Source: a virus. Taken from it: a DNA stretch of 64,000 nucleotides. Made by a program: the position numbers and the translations under genes. This document shows, one piece after another, positions 37,026-46,582 of this stretch. Under the pieces are notes generated by a model. It saw nothing but the letters and a program-made list of their open reading frames with translations. It ran no database searches and had not been told where the DNA came from. Position 1 is the stretch's first letter. Each line of letters starts with the position of its first letter. Location of the stretch: the IMG/VR virus record IMGVR_UViG_3300027779_000011, positions 94,717 through 158,716 of that record; one strand, given 5' to 3'.

Positions 37026-37847
37026 ATGGACTCAGATCTAAAAAATATTTTTAGCGAATTATATGCGTTGTCAAAATATTATTTAACGGACACACCATAC
37101 CTTGTCGGGGGTGTTCCAAGGGACCAGATTATTAGTGGTACCGCAACTTTGGGAAAAGTTAATTCTATTGATCTAGATATTACAACAAATAGTTCAGATT
37201 CAATGAGGTTGGCGATATTATTTGCCTCAAGAAATAACTTTAGATTTAGAATTTTTGATGATAGGCACATAACAGTTTTTCTTAAAGATTTTAATATAGA
37301 CTTTTCAAGTAATTATATATCCAATAGGGCTGTCAACTTTTTAAAATCAGAACAGTGCGATGATTACCTGTGTCCTGCATTTCCAGAAATAAAGGATAAG
37401 GTTACTGAGGTTTATAGTAGAGATTTTACTATAAATGCATTGCATCAAAATATCAAAACCGGAGAGATTGTTGATATATTAGGAAGGTCTTTTGACGACA
37501 TAAGTGATAGGGTGATAAAAACTATTCTGCCACCTGAGATAACAATATATGATGATCCAAGGAGGGTGTTCCGAGCTATAAGGTTTTCGACTAAGTTTGG
37601 CTTTGATATTGATAATAATATAAAAGATTATGTTAAAAATAATAAAAATATATTTACCAGCCCATCTGTAAAAGATGGTTATATATCATCACAAATATCA
37701 ACATCCATGGAGCATAATTCTGAAAAAACAATAGAGATTTTAAGAGATATGGACATACTTGGAATCATCCCAATGACAGGCTTGTTTAAAGAGTATATAA
37801 TAGACAATAAGCTGGTTATAGAATATCTTGATAGCTCAAGCGCATAG
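37026..37847 (+). CDS. tRNA nucleotidyltransferase / poly(A) polymerase family enzyme (short)
   Basis: 273 aa with a strong GGGAGGT before ATG. The head domain has YLVGGVPRD and IDLDITTN (the GG...D-x-D catalytic motif), then RDFTINALHQNIKTGEIVDILG and the DDPRRVFRAIRFSTKFGF motif of class II CCA-adding enzymes and poly(A) polymerases. Cellular CCA enzymes are ~400 aa or more, so the C-terminal body/tail is mostly missing. It would add CCA to tRNA 3' ends or A residues to RNA. No tRNA gene is visible in the window. It sits among head genes, which is unusual. Which RNA it acts on is unknown. Confidence 0.85.
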   Translation: MDSDLKNIFSELYALSKYYLTDTPYLVGGVPRDQIISGTATLGKVNSIDLDITTNSSDSMRLAILFASRNNFRFRIFDDRHITVFLKDFNIDFSSNYISNRAVNFLKSEQCDDYLCPAFPEIKDKVTEVYSRDFTINALHQNIKTGEIVDILGRSFDDISDRVIKTILPPEITIYDDPRRVFRAIRFSTKFGFDIDNNIKDYVKNNKNIFTSPSVKDGYISSQISTSMEHNSEKTIEILRDMDILGIIPMTGLFKEYIIDNKLVIEYLDSSSA

Positions 37848-37930
37848 TGGACAAGGTGGAAAGAATTGATGATGTTTTGAGAATTTATCATGATGATTTT
37901 GTGTTATATGAAAATAAAATAATTAAATGA
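37847..37930 (+). CDS. Possible 27-aa ORF after the nucleotidyltransferase
   Basis: GTG overlaps the preceding TAG (TAGTG) and opens a charged 27-codon frame that looks coding (MDKVERIDDVLRIYHDDF). It could be a coupled small protein, a frame-shifted remnant of the missing C-terminal part of the nucleotidyltransferase, or chance. Confidence 0.25.
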   Translation: MDKVERIDDVLRIYHDDFVLYENKIIK

Positions 37931-37987
37931 TTAGTACTAATTACTAATATTTTTATGATAATTGAATACTTTTAGGATTTTTAAATT

Positions 37988-38455
37988 ATGATTAGAGGAA
38001 AAAGCACTTCGAAGCAATGCCCTTTTGGGCTAGATATTCCATTTGGGTGTAAAAACGCAGGCAGTTCTGTGTCTTTGATGATTCCGGTGGAAGACTTAGA
38101 TGATGAAGAAAAAGAAGGTCATATTGAGTATAATAATAAAAGCTTAGTATCTGCCATCATGATTGAGGCTTCAGTCTGCCCATTTGCGAGTCAAATTTTT
38201 GAAGAAAGCCAATGTACAAATTGTTCTTTTAACACAAAGGGCATTCCATTAGCATCTGGACTAGATGGTTTAAATTCCGGCATCGATTATCCGCATGTGT
38301 GGAGGTCGACCACAGAGTCTACTTTTGGCCCAGAGGTAGATGCTTTTGATTATTATTCAGATAATCAAAATAGATTAATCCCGAATTCTATAGCTAGAAG
38401 CAGCTATATAGGTCTAATAAAAAATATGTTGGAGAGTAAACATGAACCAAAATAA
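37988..38455 (+). CDS. Cysteine-containing protein of unknown function
   Basis: 155 aa. Cysteines occur as KQCPFGLDIPFGCKNAG near the start and CPFASQI...CTNCSFN in the middle, suggesting a metal site or disulfides. No family is recognised. It overlaps the next gene by 14 bases, so the two are probably coupled. Confidence 0.6.
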   Translation: MIRGKSTSKQCPFGLDIPFGCKNAGSSVSLMIPVEDLDDEEKEGHIEYNNKSLVSAIMIEASVCPFASQIFEESQCTNCSFNTKGIPLASGLDGLNSGIDYPHVWRSTTESTFGPEVDAFDYYSDNQNRLIPNSIARSSYIGLIKNMLESKHEPK

Positions 38456-39299
38456 TACAAAAGTCGCCTACGAGGAAACTGTCAGCTACCTGGAAGATGT
38501 TAACTATACAGAGGATGGTGACAGAGAGCACGATCAGGAAGAAGGCATGGAGTCTGTATCTGAGTTTCTAGAAGAGTCTGCAGGCGATATAGCGAAAGCC
38601 CTAGAGGACCTTGGATCTGATTTTGATGAAGATGACTTAATATCAATAGAGTTCGACGAAGGTTCATATATTCCAGGAACAAAAAGAAAGTCCGACGAGT
38701 TTCAAGAAGATGAGAAAGAGGGTGACTGGGCAAATGATAATGATGTATCAAAATTCATGGGATGGCTGGGCGATGCATACCCCACCGGAATTCCAGAGCA
38801 TGATGGGACATCTATAACCGGCTGCGAAAGGGCTTCTAATTATTTAGATAGGGTTAATTCTCAAATATCAAAAGCCTTAAAGATGGACACGGAAGACGCA
38901 CTAGACCCGGCCACAATTGAGGGCGTTCGCGTTCAGATTCTAAAAGATATCGTTATATTGAAAAATCATCTCAATAGGCTAAAGAAGATGAAGAAGGATT
39001 CTTCCGCAAATAAGCCCTCTAAAATTAAAAAAGAGGCAACGACGCCGGGCATTCAGGTTGTGGCAACCCCGTTCGAAAGAGCCCTAGCTGGTATTTTGAT
39101 AAACTCAGTTATATCTGCAGGAAGGCCATTTGAAGATGTCTATGACTTTTTAAAGAAGAAGTACAAGCTAGAGGAGAGAGAGGAGCTGGCACTAATGCAA
39201 CTTGTGATGGATATGGGATTTCATGTGTTTAAAGATCGCGGCTCTATGGGTGGCGAAGATAACCTTGAAGTTGATTTTTTAACAAATTATTTCGCATAA
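38442..39299 (+). CDS. Acidic virion-module protein of unknown function
   Basis: 285 aa. The N-terminal ~100 residues are strongly acidic (ESAGDIAKALEDLGSDFDEDDL). A helical domain with paired basic residues follows (NHLNRLKKMKKDSS), then a compact helical C-terminal domain (FERALAGILINSVISAG, FEDVYDFLKKKYKL). An acidic, helix-rich layout is common in scaffold or internal head proteins. No direct family assignment. Confidence 0.55.
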   Translation: MNQNNTKVAYEETVSYLEDVNYTEDGDREHDQEEGMESVSEFLEESAGDIAKALEDLGSDFDEDDLISIEFDEGSYIPGTKRKSDEFQEDEKEGDWANDNDVSKFMGWLGDAYPTGIPEHDGTSITGCERASNYLDRVNSQISKALKMDTEDALDPATIEGVRVQILKDIVILKNHLNRLKKMKKDSSANKPSKIKKEATTPGIQVVATPFERALAGILINSVISAGRPFEDVYDFLKKKYKLEEREELALMQLVMDMGFHVFKDRGSMGGEDNLEVDFLTNYFA

Positions 39300-39344
39300 G
39301 ATTTGAAAATTGAACAAATAAAAAGAAACAAACAGGAGCATTAA

Positions 39345-40100
39345 ATGAATATTTTAAAAGAATTAGTAACCTTGGCAACCCATCTGGATAAGAGGGGCTT
39401 TGTAAAGGAGGCAGATTATTTAGACAAAATTGTAAAAAAATCTCAACAAGCACAGCAGGTTCAGCATGCGTTACCATCCTATGTGAATGACGACTGGATA
39501 AGAACTAGAGTTGCATCCCCGAAGGGGGTGGAGGCCTCAAAAGCCTTGGAGGCCTATAATCAGGCCTATACGCAAAATGGTCAAGCTATACTGCGATCAA
39601 TTAATTCGATTGATGTGAAAGGCGAGCAAGGCCTTCCTAGAGAAGAGAGGCGGAGAATCCGGGCAGAAGGAACTCCGGAGGAGCGAGAAACTCTTCGTGC
39701 GAACCACTATGAAAGGATTCAGAACGCACTTTCTATGTTAGGCGGAAAGGCCTTTGAAGAGATAAAGCAAACGCTTGGAATGGACCCAAGAGAGGCAGAT
39801 ATGGGGCAGGCTCTGCCTACAGCAGCACATCTCTTTGTGAAGTGGGCCCCAATCGTAATGTTCGGAGCAGCCCCTGGCTCTCTCTCCATGGCCGAAGGTT
39901 TATCTTTAGATACCCCAGGTGATATCACCAAGGCAATGAGCGGACTATCAAGGCTAATAGAGGAGGGCTCTAAGATCGCAGGAAGTAATCTTCCTGACGA
40001 TGCTAAGGCTGCGGCTCAATTAACCGTAGATAAGGCGGGTGCCGCATTATCAGCTATAGGCTCATGGGTTTCGGATCCATCACTTGCTCCTAGGGTTTAG
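39345..40100 (+). CDS. Virion-module protein with N-terminal EADYLD motif
   Basis: 251 aa with CAGGAGC before ATG. Residues 10-29 are LATHLDKRGFVKEADYLDKI, followed by VKKS, nearly identical in pattern to residues 165-184 of the 33307 protein. Here the motif is at the extreme N-terminus, as a tag would be. The remainder is Ala/Glu-rich and helical, with a Gly/Ala-rich hydrophobic stretch near residues 163-195. Function unknown. Confidence 0.6.
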   Translation: MNILKELVTLATHLDKRGFVKEADYLDKIVKKSQQAQQVQHALPSYVNDDWIRTRVASPKGVEASKALEAYNQAYTQNGQAILRSINSIDVKGEQGLPREERRRIRAEGTPEERETLRANHYERIQNALSMLGGKAFEEIKQTLGMDPREADMGQALPTAAHLFVKWAPIVMFGAAPGSLSMAEGLSLDTPGDITKAMSGLSRLIEEGSKIAGSNLPDDAKAAAQLTVDKAGAALSAIGSWVSDPSLAPRV

Positions 40101-40101
40101 T

Positions 40102-40749
40102 ATGAAAGTAACAAGGCAGAATATAAATGAAGAATATAACACAACTGTTGGTTGGGTTAATGACTTTGGAAAAGATTTAGAAAAAAATGCCGACTTTCTT
40201 AGTAACTTGAAGTCTATTTTTAAAAGTAGAAGCGAAACATTTTCTACAATAGATGAAAAAATGGCTGATATAAAAACTAGAGTTGGCTTTGATCTTATAA
40301 AAGATGTTGATAATAGTCACAGAATAAAAACATCTTCTGCAAAAAAAGAGGCATCTGGGTGTGGCTCAGAGAAAGATGGTGGCGACAAGTGTGGCCCTTG
40401 CAGCTCAGGCGGCTCATGTGGTGGTCCGAATAATGACCATGGAGTAGAAAGAAAGGGGAAGGTGGATAGCATTGTAGAGCTTTTAAAGTATATACAAGAT
40501 ACGATAAAAAACGAACCACATTTAGACGAACCTGTTATTTTAGATCGATGTAGAAAAGAAAAAAGCTATGGCCTTGAAAATATAAATGATATGTCTAAAT
40601 TAAAAAAGTTTATATCAAATGCAGTATCAACTGGTGAGCCGATGTCTATAAAGCTAGAATATATTCCTCAAGAGCCTATAACTTCTTCTGAATCGATGTT
40701 TGACGATACTGCAGATTATTATGAACACGGACTTGTAGGCTCAGAGTAA
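40102..40749 (+). CDS. Unknown protein with Gly/Cys-rich cluster
   Basis: 215 aa from ATG 40102, just after the previous stop; an in-frame TTG at 40084 is less likely. A Cys/Gly-rich loop lies near residues 90-110 (CGSEKDGGDKCGPC and GGSCGG), which may bind metal. The flanks are helical and acidic. It directly precedes the large terminase. No family is recognised. Confidence 0.55.
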   Translation: MKVTRQNINEEYNTTVGWVNDFGKDLEKNADFLSNLKSIFKSRSETFSTIDEKMADIKTRVGFDLIKDVDNSHRIKTSSAKKEASGCGSEKDGGDKCGPCSSGGSCGGPNNDHGVERKGKVDSIVELLKYIQDTIKNEPHLDEPVILDRCRKEKSYGLENINDMSKLKKFISNAVSTGEPMSIKLEYIPQEPITSSESMFDDTADYYEHGLVGSE

Positions 40750-40758
40750 CGATGGAAA

Positions 40759-42531
40759 ATGAAATCTTCTCAAAAAGAAAGGCAAATATTTGAATCATTA
40801 AAGTTAGATTTTCTAAACTTTGATCCGCCTAATTTTGTTCAAAACAACCTAACGTTAGATGGTTCCACATTTCAAATAAAAGGAAATGGATGGAGCTTTA
40901 TGTCTGATATATATAGATATATCGCCCTGCAAGCTACAAAGAGAAATGGAAAGCCTGTGGTAATAAAGAAGGGTCGACAGGTTGGCGCAACAGTCATGGC
41001 TGGAGCTCTAGATCTTTATTTTACTAACAGCGGGATGTTTAGGTCCCCAGGGCCAAGGGTGTTGCATTTATTTCCAGCCCTAGCTCAGGTCAAAAAGTTT
41101 TCTCAAGACAAACTTGAGGGTCTGATCAGAACTGCAAAAAATGACTCAATAAATAAAAACAAGCTAAAAACCCCAAATGCTGTAGACAACCTAACAATGA
41201 AACAGTTTAATGACGGAACGCTATGGATAGACAGCCTGGGAACTGATGGAGACAGGATAAGAGGTATGTCTGTGGATATAGCCTTCTTTGATGAGGTTCA
41301 GGATATGATGGGGCATGCTATTGGAAATGCAACAAAAACATTAACTGCAGCAAAGTATGGGCCAATTGGACAAGGCGTTCAGGTTTATTTTGGAACGCCA
41401 AAGGAAAGGGGTAGTTATTTTTCCAAACTTTGGGAAATTTCAGATCAGAGGTATTATCATCTGGGTTGTAAAAACTGCAAAGAAACTTATCCATTTTACC
41501 TACCAGATGATAACAGGTGGATGGATATATGGGTAGAGGGCTACACGATAAAGTGTCCACTCTGTGGTCATGAGCAGCACAAGGTTGACTCAATAGAGCT
41601 TGGGAAGTGGGTTCCCTCCAAACCATCAGAGAGCGCAAAAATGACCGGATTTCATGTAAATCAGTTATATATTCCATATTTTTCTAAAGAAAATATATTA
41701 AACTTAATGCCAGAAAACAACCCTTCTCAAACAGAGAGGATATGGCAAAATGAAGTTGTCGGAGAGTTTTATTCTGGTTATGATGTTCCTATAACAAAGG
41801 AAGAGATATACAATAAGTGTAGGGATGCGGATAGGTTCTTTTCTAAGAGGATAAACCCAAGGGATAAGGTTACATATCTTGGTGTCGACTGGGGAGGGAA
41901 GACAGATAGCAAAACAGATTTGGGCGGACAGTCTTTTTCTTGCGCTGTAATATTGTCAGTGGGAAATGATGGGGAGCTGCTTATTGAGCACGCGCACAAA
42001 TTAACTAAAAAAGACTTTAGCTATAAGAAAGAAACTATGCGTGAACTGTATAGAAGGTTTGGAGTCAGCAGGGGAGTATCTGACTGGTTCTTTGGTCAGG
42101 ACGTTGTTCATGATTTGCAACTTGAGTTCGGAGAAAGATTTTTGGGAGCCCAAGGAAGTGGAAGTCTGATAAAGCCAATTAAATATAGAGAGGATGAGCA
42201 AATTATATCGTATAATAAAGACCTAATGGTAGAGGAGATTTTCGATATGATGAAAAAAGGGAAGATAAGGTTTCCATGGAAGAGCTATGAATATATAGAG
42301 TGGCTTATAGATCACTGTGTATCTATGGATGCTAAAATAAGGATATCGGGTGGCCAGCCAATCAAGACCTATACAAAAGGGTCTGTCCCAAATGATGGAT
42401 TGATGGCGCTTATGTACGCATATATGGCTTATAAATTTGACTTAACAAAAGGCTTTTCAATAAGGCCAGGCATGAATACACAGTCTCAATACCCGATAGG
42501 TACTTTGGCTCATGCGCCAAAGATTAGATAA
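40759..42531 (+). CDS. terL: Terminase large subunit (packaging ATPase and nuclease)
   Basis: 590 aa. The ATPase has a degenerate Walker A KKGRQVGATV (GRQVGATV 72-79) and Walker B IAFFDEVQD (175-182, D178/E179), followed by YFGTP as the coupling motif. A zinc ribbon lies at ~235-275 (CKNCKETY ... CPLCGHEQ), as in GpA-like terminases. The RNase-H-fold nuclease starts at YLGVDWGGKTDS (~375) and ends with NDGLMALMYAYMA (~545). It cuts concatemeric DNA and pumps it through the portal. It is followed directly by the portal gene. Confidence 0.93.
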   Translation: MKSSQKERQIFESLKLDFLNFDPPNFVQNNLTLDGSTFQIKGNGWSFMSDIYRYIALQATKRNGKPVVIKKGRQVGATVMAGALDLYFTNSGMFRSPGPRVLHLFPALAQVKKFSQDKLEGLIRTAKNDSINKNKLKTPNAVDNLTMKQFNDGTLWIDSLGTDGDRIRGMSVDIAFFDEVQDMMGHAIGNATKTLTAAKYGPIGQGVQVYFGTPKERGSYFSKLWEISDQRYYHLGCKNCKETYPFYLPDDNRWMDIWVEGYTIKCPLCGHEQHKVDSIELGKWVPSKPSESAKMTGFHVNQLYIPYFSKENILNLMPENNPSQTERIWQNEVVGEFYSGYDVPITKEEIYNKCRDADRFFSKRINPRDKVTYLGVDWGGKTDSKTDLGGQSFSCAVILSVGNDGELLIEHAHKLTKKDFSYKKETMRELYRRFGVSRGVSDWFFGQDVVHDLQLEFGERFLGAQGSGSLIKPIKYREDEQIISYNKDLMVEEIFDMMKKGKIRFPWKSYEYIEWLIDHCVSMDAKIRISGGQPIKTYTKGSVPNDGLMALMYAYMAYKFDLTKGFSIRPGMNTQSQYPIGTLAHAPKIR

Positions 42532-42540
42532 GGAGTTGAA

Positions 42541-44229
42541 ATGAGTAGAAGAGTTTCTAGACCAAGCAATATAAATAAAGTGTCAAAGGCTGCCAGCGAA
42601 AGTGTTTCTGATATGAGAAGATCTGCAATATCTGATGCTTTAGAGAAATCAAATTATGGCTCAGCTACCACTGATCTATCCAAGGCCGCAATAGCTCACA
42701 GCCCAAATTTTGCAAAGAGGGGCTCTATAGTCTCTCCAATGACCGGCCCCTCATCTTCTCAGACTACCGAAAGAATGGCCCCAGACATATACTCTCCATT
42801 GTTTCAGCTGGCGAACCTAAACCTTCCGAGAGACCGTGTGACTATGAATGCGTGGAATAGGATATTCTACGATACGCATCCAATTGTCAGAAACGCCGTA
42901 AATCTTCATGCGTCTTTTCCCATCAGCAAGATAAATATATCATGCAAAAGCAAAAAAGTTCAAAGATTCTTTCAGGAAATGTCGGAAAAGATAGACCTAT
43001 ATTCAATAGTGTATGGTGTTGCGTTGGAATTTTGGAAAATGGGCGAAGCTTTTCCATATGCAGAGCTGGATAAGTCATCTGGCGTATGGAAGCGGGTTAC
43101 GATTTTAAACCCAGATTATGTTCATGTTAAGAAGTCTGTCATAGGGGATGATCACTTGATATCCCTAAGGCCAGATGCGGGACTTAAGAGGATAATAAAC
43201 TCCACATCTCCTGCAGATATGGCCATGAGGAAGAGGATTCCTGGGCATATTATTGATTTCGTCAGAAAGGGGCAGAACATACCTCTTGATAATTTTAACG
43301 CCTCTCATTTAAAGCTTCTGAGCTCTCCATATGATATACGTGGAACATCTGTCATTGTATCTGTATACAAAGATTTGATGTTATATGACAAACTAAGGGA
43401 GTCTAAGTTTGCTCAGGCAGATGGAATGATAAACCCAATGACATTGGTAAAGCTTGGCGCTGATGGCGACTACAGGCCATCTCAGGCCGACCTTGAGTCT
43501 TTCAAAAATATACTTGAAGAGGCTCAGTACGATAAAGACTTTAAGCTAGTTACTCACGCCGGGGTCACCATAGAGAGGGTCGGCTATGGCGGCGGTGTGA
43601 TGGACATATCTAGTGATGTAACTCATATTACGGAAAATTTATATGCCGGGTTAATGGTGCCTAAAGCCCTAATGGATCAGGAGGGGGCAACATATGCCAG
43701 CTCTTCGGTAGGTCTTGAGGTATTGAGACAAAGATATGATATATTTAGAAATATGATAAAAAAATGGCTGGAGATAAAGATATTCGCCCCAATATGTGAA
43801 ATTCAAGATTTTTTCGAATATGAGGATGGGGAAAAAAGGCTTCAGGTCCCATCTATTGACTTTAATCATATGAATTTATACGATATGGCCGATTACGTCC
43901 AGAACCTGTCAACCTTTGTTGGTAATAAGCAAGTGTCAATGCAGACCGTATGTCGAAGCCTTGGGCTTAGCTATGAAGAGGAGCAAAAAAGATTGAGGGA
44001 GGAGGCTATTGATTTTGCAATTATGTCTAAAGAGCAGGCAATATTGCAGGGAATGAGACTTTCCGAGCTGATGACATTGGATCCGGAGAAGGCAATACCA
44101 GAGCCGTTGGGCGAGACTCCTGACGGGGGTGGCGAAGGCGGGATGCCGGAACCAGGTGGAATCCCGGGAGTTCCTCCCGACATGGGAGGGGGACCTCCAG
44201 AAGGTGGAGGCCCAGGGGGCCCGATCTGA
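42541..44229 (+). CDS. Portal protein
   Basis: 562 aa with a strong AAGGAG before ATG. It has the general features of a phage portal: an N-terminal disordered start, a core with DTHPIVRNAVNLHA and GVALEFWKMGEAFPYAEL, and the stem/crown-type segments IRGTSVIVSVYKDLMLYDKLRESKFAQ and TENLYAGLMVPKALM. The C-terminus is Gly/Pro-rich (GGGPPEGGGPGGPI). The 12-mer ring at one head vertex serves as DNA channel and connects to the terminase just upstream. The family is recognised from layout and context; a profile search would confirm it. Confidence 0.85.
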   Translation: MSRRVSRPSNINKVSKAASESVSDMRRSAISDALEKSNYGSATTDLSKAAIAHSPNFAKRGSIVSPMTGPSSSQTTERMAPDIYSPLFQLANLNLPRDRVTMNAWNRIFYDTHPIVRNAVNLHASFPISKINISCKSKKVQRFFQEMSEKIDLYSIVYGVALEFWKMGEAFPYAELDKSSGVWKRVTILNPDYVHVKKSVIGDDHLISLRPDAGLKRIINSTSPADMAMRKRIPGHIIDFVRKGQNIPLDNFNASHLKLLSSPYDIRGTSVIVSVYKDLMLYDKLRESKFAQADGMINPMTLVKLGADGDYRPSQADLESFKNILEEAQYDKDFKLVTHAGVTIERVGYGGGVMDISSDVTHITENLYAGLMVPKALMDQEGATYASSSVGLEVLRQRYDIFRNMIKKWLEIKIFAPICEIQDFFEYEDGEKRLQVPSIDFNHMNLYDMADYVQNLSTFVGNKQVSMQTVCRSLGLSYEEEQKRLREEAIDFAIMSKEQAILQGMRLSELMTLDPEKAIPEPLGETPDGGGEGGMPEPGGIPGVPPDMGGGPPEGGGPGGPI

Positions 44230-44285
44230 TATAACATGGTAATAAATTAATTAATTATATAGTGTATTTTTTATAGGTTTGTTAT

Positions 44286-45707
44286 ATGAGTAACTTTAAT
44301 TTACAGTCTTTTGCAGATAGATCAGAGCAGGGTAGCTCCGATGCAGGCACAGGTGTTGGTGAAGCCACCCATGATGTCACTCCTCCTTCGGAATCAGAAA
44401 ATAATAAGTCATCGCCAGAAGAAGGCACGGCGGCGGCGGCTAGAGTTGCCGTAGGGTTTGCAACTGCAATTAAACAGGGTAACGGCAGTAGATGGACGAT
44501 GTCAGGCAGTGGGCTCGCTGACCCACTCACATATATGATGCCGAGCAGCGTATCTAGCCGGGCCAAGGCTTCCGCCGGTTCCACAGAGAGTAGGGGTGAC
44601 GGAGTAATCAAATTTTTAACAACACTATTAGGAGAAGCTGAGTCTGTTAATAAGAAGTTTAATCCTTTATTTGATTTGGTTAAGTCAATGGGTGATGATA
44701 AAAATGCAAAAAAACTTTTAGTAGCTCCACCTGCCAAATGGATTGAGGAGATTCTATCTGGATGGGAGCTTGTCCATGATTACAAATCTTGGTATGGGGA
44801 AGAATCCGTATATGATTTCGTAGCAGGAAGAAGTGACAGCCTTTTGGATAAGTTTAAGGATTCATGGTCTAATATAAACAGGTTTAGAGAAACAGATCTG
44901 TTTGATGATATATTTGATCTGTTTTCACAATCAAGAGGTTCTCTTGATACTGGGCGCTCCAATGTTGAAGACTTCTTGCAAAGCATTCTGCTATGGAGGG
45001 CGGTCCTTCGCGCCATGAAAATGGTTATAGATGGCTCAATTGTTGTCAAAACAGAAGAACCTGTTGCTACGAATAAGGACCCCGAAGAGAAGCTGGAGGA
45101 GCTGAGGATGTCAAATTTGAACATTCAGTTGTCATCAGTAAGGTCTGCAAATAATGCGGCATCCGTAGATAGAGCTACTAAAAATATAATGATCGACAGG
45201 AGTAGGCTTTCCTCTGGAGAACAGGTAATCCTCGTATTCTACTTCGACGGACCAGATTCTAAAAAACTTTCAAAATCGGATAAAGATTATGCTATGTCAG
45301 TTCTGATGGAATATATAGACATTGCAGACTACCTGGATGGATATAAGATTGGAGAGGTGATTGGATTAGAACATATAGATAAAAAGACAAAACTATATTT
45401 AGAATTAGACAGAACTCTTTTAAAAGACCTTATTGAGAAATTTGATGATATTTATGAGCTTTTTAAAATAAAGTATAGAGAGGGCTATTTAAAAGTTGAG
45501 GCATGCAATTTGGATCTATATAATAAAATAAAAAAGATTGCCAACTCTACTACCACCTCCTACTACACTGTAACAACGCCTTCTGGCAAGAAGACCGATC
45601 TAAGTATTGCGGATATAGTTATGGGCAGAGGCTACTCCTCGGGCCTGGGAAATAAATTTAAGGCAAAATCATTGTCTAAAAAAGTTTTGAAAAAAAATAA
45701 AAAATAA
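44286..45707 (+). CDS. Unknown 473-aa virion-module protein
   Basis: Follows a 56-base AT-rich gap after portal. The N-terminal ~100 residues are Ser/Glu/Gly-rich and probably disordered (RSEQGSSDAGTGVGEATHD). The rest is helical and acidic (LLDKFKDSWSNINRFRETD), with a Lys-rich tail (KSLSKKVLKKNKK). No enzyme motif. Probably structural. Confidence 0.6.
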   Translation: MSNFNLQSFADRSEQGSSDAGTGVGEATHDVTPPSESENNKSSPEEGTAAAARVAVGFATAIKQGNGSRWTMSGSGLADPLTYMMPSSVSSRAKASAGSTESRGDGVIKFLTTLLGEAESVNKKFNPLFDLVKSMGDDKNAKKLLVAPPAKWIEEILSGWELVHDYKSWYGEESVYDFVAGRSDSLLDKFKDSWSNINRFRETDLFDDIFDLFSQSRGSLDTGRSNVEDFLQSILLWRAVLRAMKMVIDGSIVVKTEEPVATNKDPEEKLEELRMSNLNIQLSSVRSANNAASVDRATKNIMIDRSRLSSGEQVILVFYFDGPDSKKLSKSDKDYAMSVLMEYIDIADYLDGYKIGEVIGLEHIDKKTKLYLELDRTLLKDLIEKFDDIYELFKIKYREGYLKVEACNLDLYNKIKKIANSTTTSYYTVTTPSGKKTDLSIADIVMGRGYSSGLGNKFKAKSLSKKVLKKNKK

Positions 45708-45723
45708 TTGGCAGTTTATTGTT

Positions 45724-46281
45724 ATGAAAAAAAAATCTTATAGTTCTAAAGAACAAGTTATCAGTATTAAACCGATATCAAATACGCCGGTGCCATCATC
45801 GCCAGAGGGTCTCACCGAGGAGGGCGCAGGTTCTGCAACTGACAGTGCCGGAAGATCCGGATTTGGGATGACTTTTCAGCAAAGCGCTGTAGATATAGAC
45901 GGAGTCCTTCCATATGATGTAACTGGAGTATATGATGATTTTAAAATAAAGCCACCGGTTGATAACCTAGACGCACTAGTAGAGCTCCTGCTTAGCCTGG
46001 GAGACACAATGGACAAGGAAAATAGAAGTCTTGCAGACTTTTCAGATTTTTTACTAACAAAGTACGCAGAACAGCGTGATGCAGATGTAACCAGAATGTT
46101 TAATGACGTTATAATTAAAATTAAAGATTCGGATTCTTTTAATAAAGATGACATTATAATTAAAATTACAAAAAGATATAGCAGATATATAAAGAATTAT
46201 TTTAATAAATTTAATGATTTGTATAAATCAAAACAATTTGCTTATAACAAAATACTAAATGAAATAGGTAGTGATTTTTAA
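45724..46281 (+). CDS. Unknown 185-aa virion-module protein
   Basis: Begins 16 bases after the previous stop. A basic start, a disordered Ser/Pro segment (NTPVPSSPEGLTEEGAGS), then a helical acidic C-terminal half (DNLDALVELLLSLGDTMDK). No family is recognised. Its TAA is followed two bases later by the next ATG. Confidence 0.55.
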   Translation: MKKKSYSSKEQVISIKPISNTPVPSSPEGLTEEGAGSATDSAGRSGFGMTFQQSAVDIDGVLPYDVTGVYDDFKIKPPVDNLDALVELLLSLGDTMDKENRSLADFSDFLLTKYAEQRDADVTRMFNDVIIKIKDSDSFNKDDIIIKITKRYSRYIKNYFNKFNDLYKSKQFAYNKILNEIGSDF

Positions 46282-46283
46282 AA

Positions 46284-46574
46284 ATGATAAATAAAAAATC
46301 ATATATATTAGAATCAGACCCAAAGTATGTTGCAGAGCAAATACATGGCATTGTAAAGATAATGGTAATGAGAATGCCCATGGATAGGAGGGCGCCTTCT
46401 TTTCAGAATATAAAGGGAAGGCTTGATGACTTTAATACAACAGAAATAGGGTCTAAAAAAACCCCAGGTGGTGCGTCAATAGGCGTTAGTATAGGGCTTA
46501 TAAAAAATATTTTAAATGGAAGAGATCCGTTTTTTATAAGATTGGTCTTAGATGAATTATCTAATATATTGTAG
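46284..46574 (+). CDS. Small basic protein of unknown function
   Basis: 96 aa, two bases after the preceding stop. Helical with a basic middle (RMPMDRRAPSFQNIKGRLDD) and a C-terminal hydrophobic helix (FFIRLVLDELSNIL). No known family; part of the same transcription unit. Confidence 0.55.
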   Translation: MINKKSYILESDPKYVAEQIHGIVKIMVMRMPMDRRAPSFQNIKGRLDDFNTTEIGSKKTPGGASIGVSIGLIKNILNGRDPFFIRLVLDELSNIL

Positions 46575-46582
46575 GGTTTGTT

